Assembly (NCBI RefSeq): GCF_000430725.1
Contig: NZ_KE387204.1
Span: 379,241-443,240, forward strand
Source of the DNA: Azohydromonas australica DSM 1124
GTDB lineage: Bacteria > Pseudomonadota > Gammaproteobacteria > Burkholderiales > Burkholderiaceae_C
Direction of reading: 5' to 3'
DNA: 64,000 bases
Positions 62,703-64,000 of this stretch are shown here, piece by piece; the first letter of the stretch is position 1, and every line of letters begins with the position of its first letter. A program made the translations under genes and the position numbers. The notes beneath the pieces are model-generated. The model ran no database searches and was not told the DNA's origin. It saw only the letters and a program-made list of their open reading frames with translations.

Positions 62703-63782
62703 TCAGTGTTGGGGTTCGCTGGTCCATCCGATGCCGCAGCCCGGGCCGCCAGGCACGGAGATGTGGCCTTCGGTGACGGGCAGCTCGGTGAACGGGTCGT
62801 CAAGCAGGTGCTGGTGCTCGGACAGCTCGCACGCATAGGGCATGGCCTTAAGCACGCTGGCCGCCTGCACGTTCATGGCTTGCAGCAGCGCAGGGCCGAA
62901 CGTGGCACCGACTCGACAGACGACGTTACCGGCCTCGCAGAGGTGCATGGCCTGTACGAAGCGGCGCAGGCCCCCCAGCTTAGTCGGCTTGAGGTTGATC
63001 ACGTCAACGACACGATCGGCCACCAGCCGGAAGACGTCGTGCACGGTCTGCGCGCTCTCGTCCGCTTCGATGGCCACGGGCAGGCTTTGGGTCAGCAACG
63101 CAAGTCCGGCCCAGTCAGCGGCAGGCACCGGCTGCTCGACCAGGCAGATGTCATGCCGCTCCATCCGAGCAAAGGCACGCATGAAGGACTTGGCTGCGTA
63201 GGACTGATTCGGATCCAGCGTCAGCTGGACTCCGTGGCCCACGGCCTCACGCACCGCGGCCACGCGCTGCACATCGAGCGCAGTGTCGCCTGAGAGCTTG
63301 AGCTTGAGCTGACCGAAGCCTTCCTCGACGCGGCAGACGGCCTGGCGGGCCATGTCCGCCGGGCTCTTGATCGCGAGGATGCGCGCCTGCGGGATGGCAT
63401 CGCGCAGCTTGCCTCCGAGCAGCACGTGGACCGGCACGCCCAGGCGCCGGGCCATCAGGTCGTGCAAGGCCATGTCGATGCCGGCCTTCACACTCGGCTG
63501 GAAAGCCAAGGCTGCATCGATCTGCTCGACCAAGGCCGACAGCTCGTCCGCTCGGCGCTGCAACAGCAGCGGTGACAGCAGCGCCAGCGCCGCTGCGGCA
63601 CCGTCGCCGTGTGTCGTGATGGCGGGTATGGCATGGACGTAACCCGATCCCCGCACGCCGTCCTCATCCGTCAAGATCAACACGTGACCCTCGAGACGGG
63701 GCACGGTGGCCCGGGCGAACTTCCAGCTCGGGTCGCGCAGCCTCTGAACGCAAGGCTGAATGGCCACATCGACAATTTTCAT
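62703..63782 (-). CDS. Mandelate racemase/muconate lactonizing enzyme family (enolase superfamily)
   Basis: The 359-aa barrel enzyme has an N-terminal capping domain. Its base motif is GQLKLKLSGD (KxK), metal ligands are in QLTLDPNQSY, ICLVEQPVP and AIEADESAQT, followed by VVDVINLKPTKLGGLRRFVQ. The last catalytic region is short and polar (EHQHLLDDPF, near the C-terminus). Could epimerise, lactonise or dehydrate an acid. Upstream on the same strand is another Bug binding protein, so the operon couples uptake to conversion. Confidence 0.88.
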   Translation of the reverse strand: MKIVDVAIQPCVQRLRDPSWKFARATVPRLEGHVLILTDEDGVRGSGYVHAIPAITTHGDGAAAALALLSPLLLQRRADELSALVEQIDAALAFQPSVKAGIDMALHDLMARRLGVPVHVLLGGKLRDAIPQARILAIKSPADMARQAVCRVEEGFGQLKLKLSGDTALDVQRVAAVREAVGHGVQLTLDPNQSYAAKSFMRAFARMERHDICLVEQPVPAADWAGLALLTQSLPVAIEADESAQTVHDVFRLVADRVVDVINLKPTKLGGLRRFVQAMHLCEAGNVVCRVGATFGPALLQAMNVQAASVLKAMPYACELSEHQHLLDDPFTELPVTEGHISVPGGPGCGIGWTSEPQH

Positions 63783-63789
63783 GCGCGGC

Positions 63790-64000
63790 TCAATCGAGAG
63801 TGATCCTGGCGCGGGTCACCACCGCGTGCCACTTGTCATATTCCGCCGCCATGAGCTTCGCGTACTCCTGCGGTGACGAACCCACTGCAACGGCGCCCTG
63901 CTTGGCGAATTGTTCCTTGATCTCGTCCGACTGCAACGCGGTCGCAACGGCTTCGCGCATCTTCTTCAGCACGTCGGGCGCCACGCCCTTCGGGGCGATG
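63790..64000 (-). CDS. Bug/TctC-family substrate-binding protein, C-terminal part (cut by window edge)
   Basis: The visible 69 codons include the family C-terminus: VLKKMREAVATALQSDEIKE, GAVAVGSSPQEYAKLMAAEY and DKWHAVVTRARITLD. The frame is open to base 64000; the rest of the gene lies beyond the window. It is 7 bp upstream of the enolase-superfamily gene on the minus strand. Fourth Bug protein in this window. Confidence 0.85.
   Translation of the reverse strand, partial: IAPKGVAPDVLKKMREAVATALQSDEIKEQFAKQGAVAVGSSPQEYAKLMAAEYDKWHAVVTRARITLD

Overview
This window is a GC-rich (roughly 70%) chromosomal segment. It most likely comes from a betaproteobacterium of the order Burkholderiales, in the Comamonadaceae / Variovorax-Ramlibacter-Acidovorax range. 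This is inferred from several Bug/TctC-type periplasmic binding proteins, a membrane-bound formate dehydrogenase operon with the small Tat-target protein typical of this group, PEP-CTERM proteins, and REP-like palindromes. The genus cannot be fixed from the sequence alone.

Layout. 1-8700: a heavy-metal type RND efflux operon (adaptor, permease, DUF3240, TolC-family channel), then PepSY, cytochrome b561-type, response regulator and sensor kinase genes. 8813-11061: two tandem, 4-bp-overlapping HAF-repeat PEP-CTERM proteins on the minus strand. 11305-18550: a respiratory formate dehydrogenase operon (TorD-like chaperone, Tat-target peptide, catalytic alpha, FeS beta, lipoprotein, cytochrome b gamma, two low-complexity exported proteins), with REP-like palindromes in two intercistronic gaps. 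18563-20828: a membrane histidine kinase divergent from a periplasmic molybdopterin/pterin-binding-fold protein. 21004-22046: a decayed SIR2-like/WD40 gene. 22136-28143: housekeeping and hypothetical genes (Ub-Mut7-C, Lrp, DJ-1/PfpI, DUF2630, orphan ParS/MbcA-like antitoxin, DHH-like protein, ion transporter). 28157-31554: a LuxPQ-like pair of hybrid kinase and periplasmic sugar-type binding protein.

31781-46944 is a sugar-acid catabolic island. It holds a talarate/galactarate dehydratase, two UxaA/GarD-family dehydratases, an RraA/HMG-aldolase-family protein, a Bug binding protein, a LacI regulator with two matching operators, a split transketolase, a sugar-phosphate isomerase/epimerase-like protein, a fused DctQM TRAP permease with its DctP, and an SDR. 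The likely logic is import of an aldarate or related acid, dehydration, retro-aldol cleavage, and entry into central metabolism. 46945-48464 is poorly coding, followed by an MFS transporter.

50347-56058 is the most striking part. Truncated thiolase and porin remnants abut an IS21-family element (49-bp terminal inverted repeats, 6-bp target duplication CCAGAC). Its istB is split inside the Walker A (P-loop) codons by a 2,576-bp element carrying a serine recombinase and two small accessory genes. Removing that element at a CG dinucleotide present at both junctions restores an uninterrupted 279-codon istB with the motif GPPGGGKS. This is a clean, self-contained example of a minimal serine-recombinase element parasitising an insertion sequence.

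56319-64000: a second acid-utilisation cluster. It contains a D-2-hydroxyacid dehydrogenase, two subunits of a class I fumarase/tartrate dehydratase-like enzyme with variant motifs, two Bug proteins, an alpha/beta hydrolase lacking the nucleophilic serine, an enoyl-CoA hydratase, an enolase-superfamily enzyme, and the 3' end of a fourth Bug protein. No tRNA, rRNA or CRISPR array was recognised.
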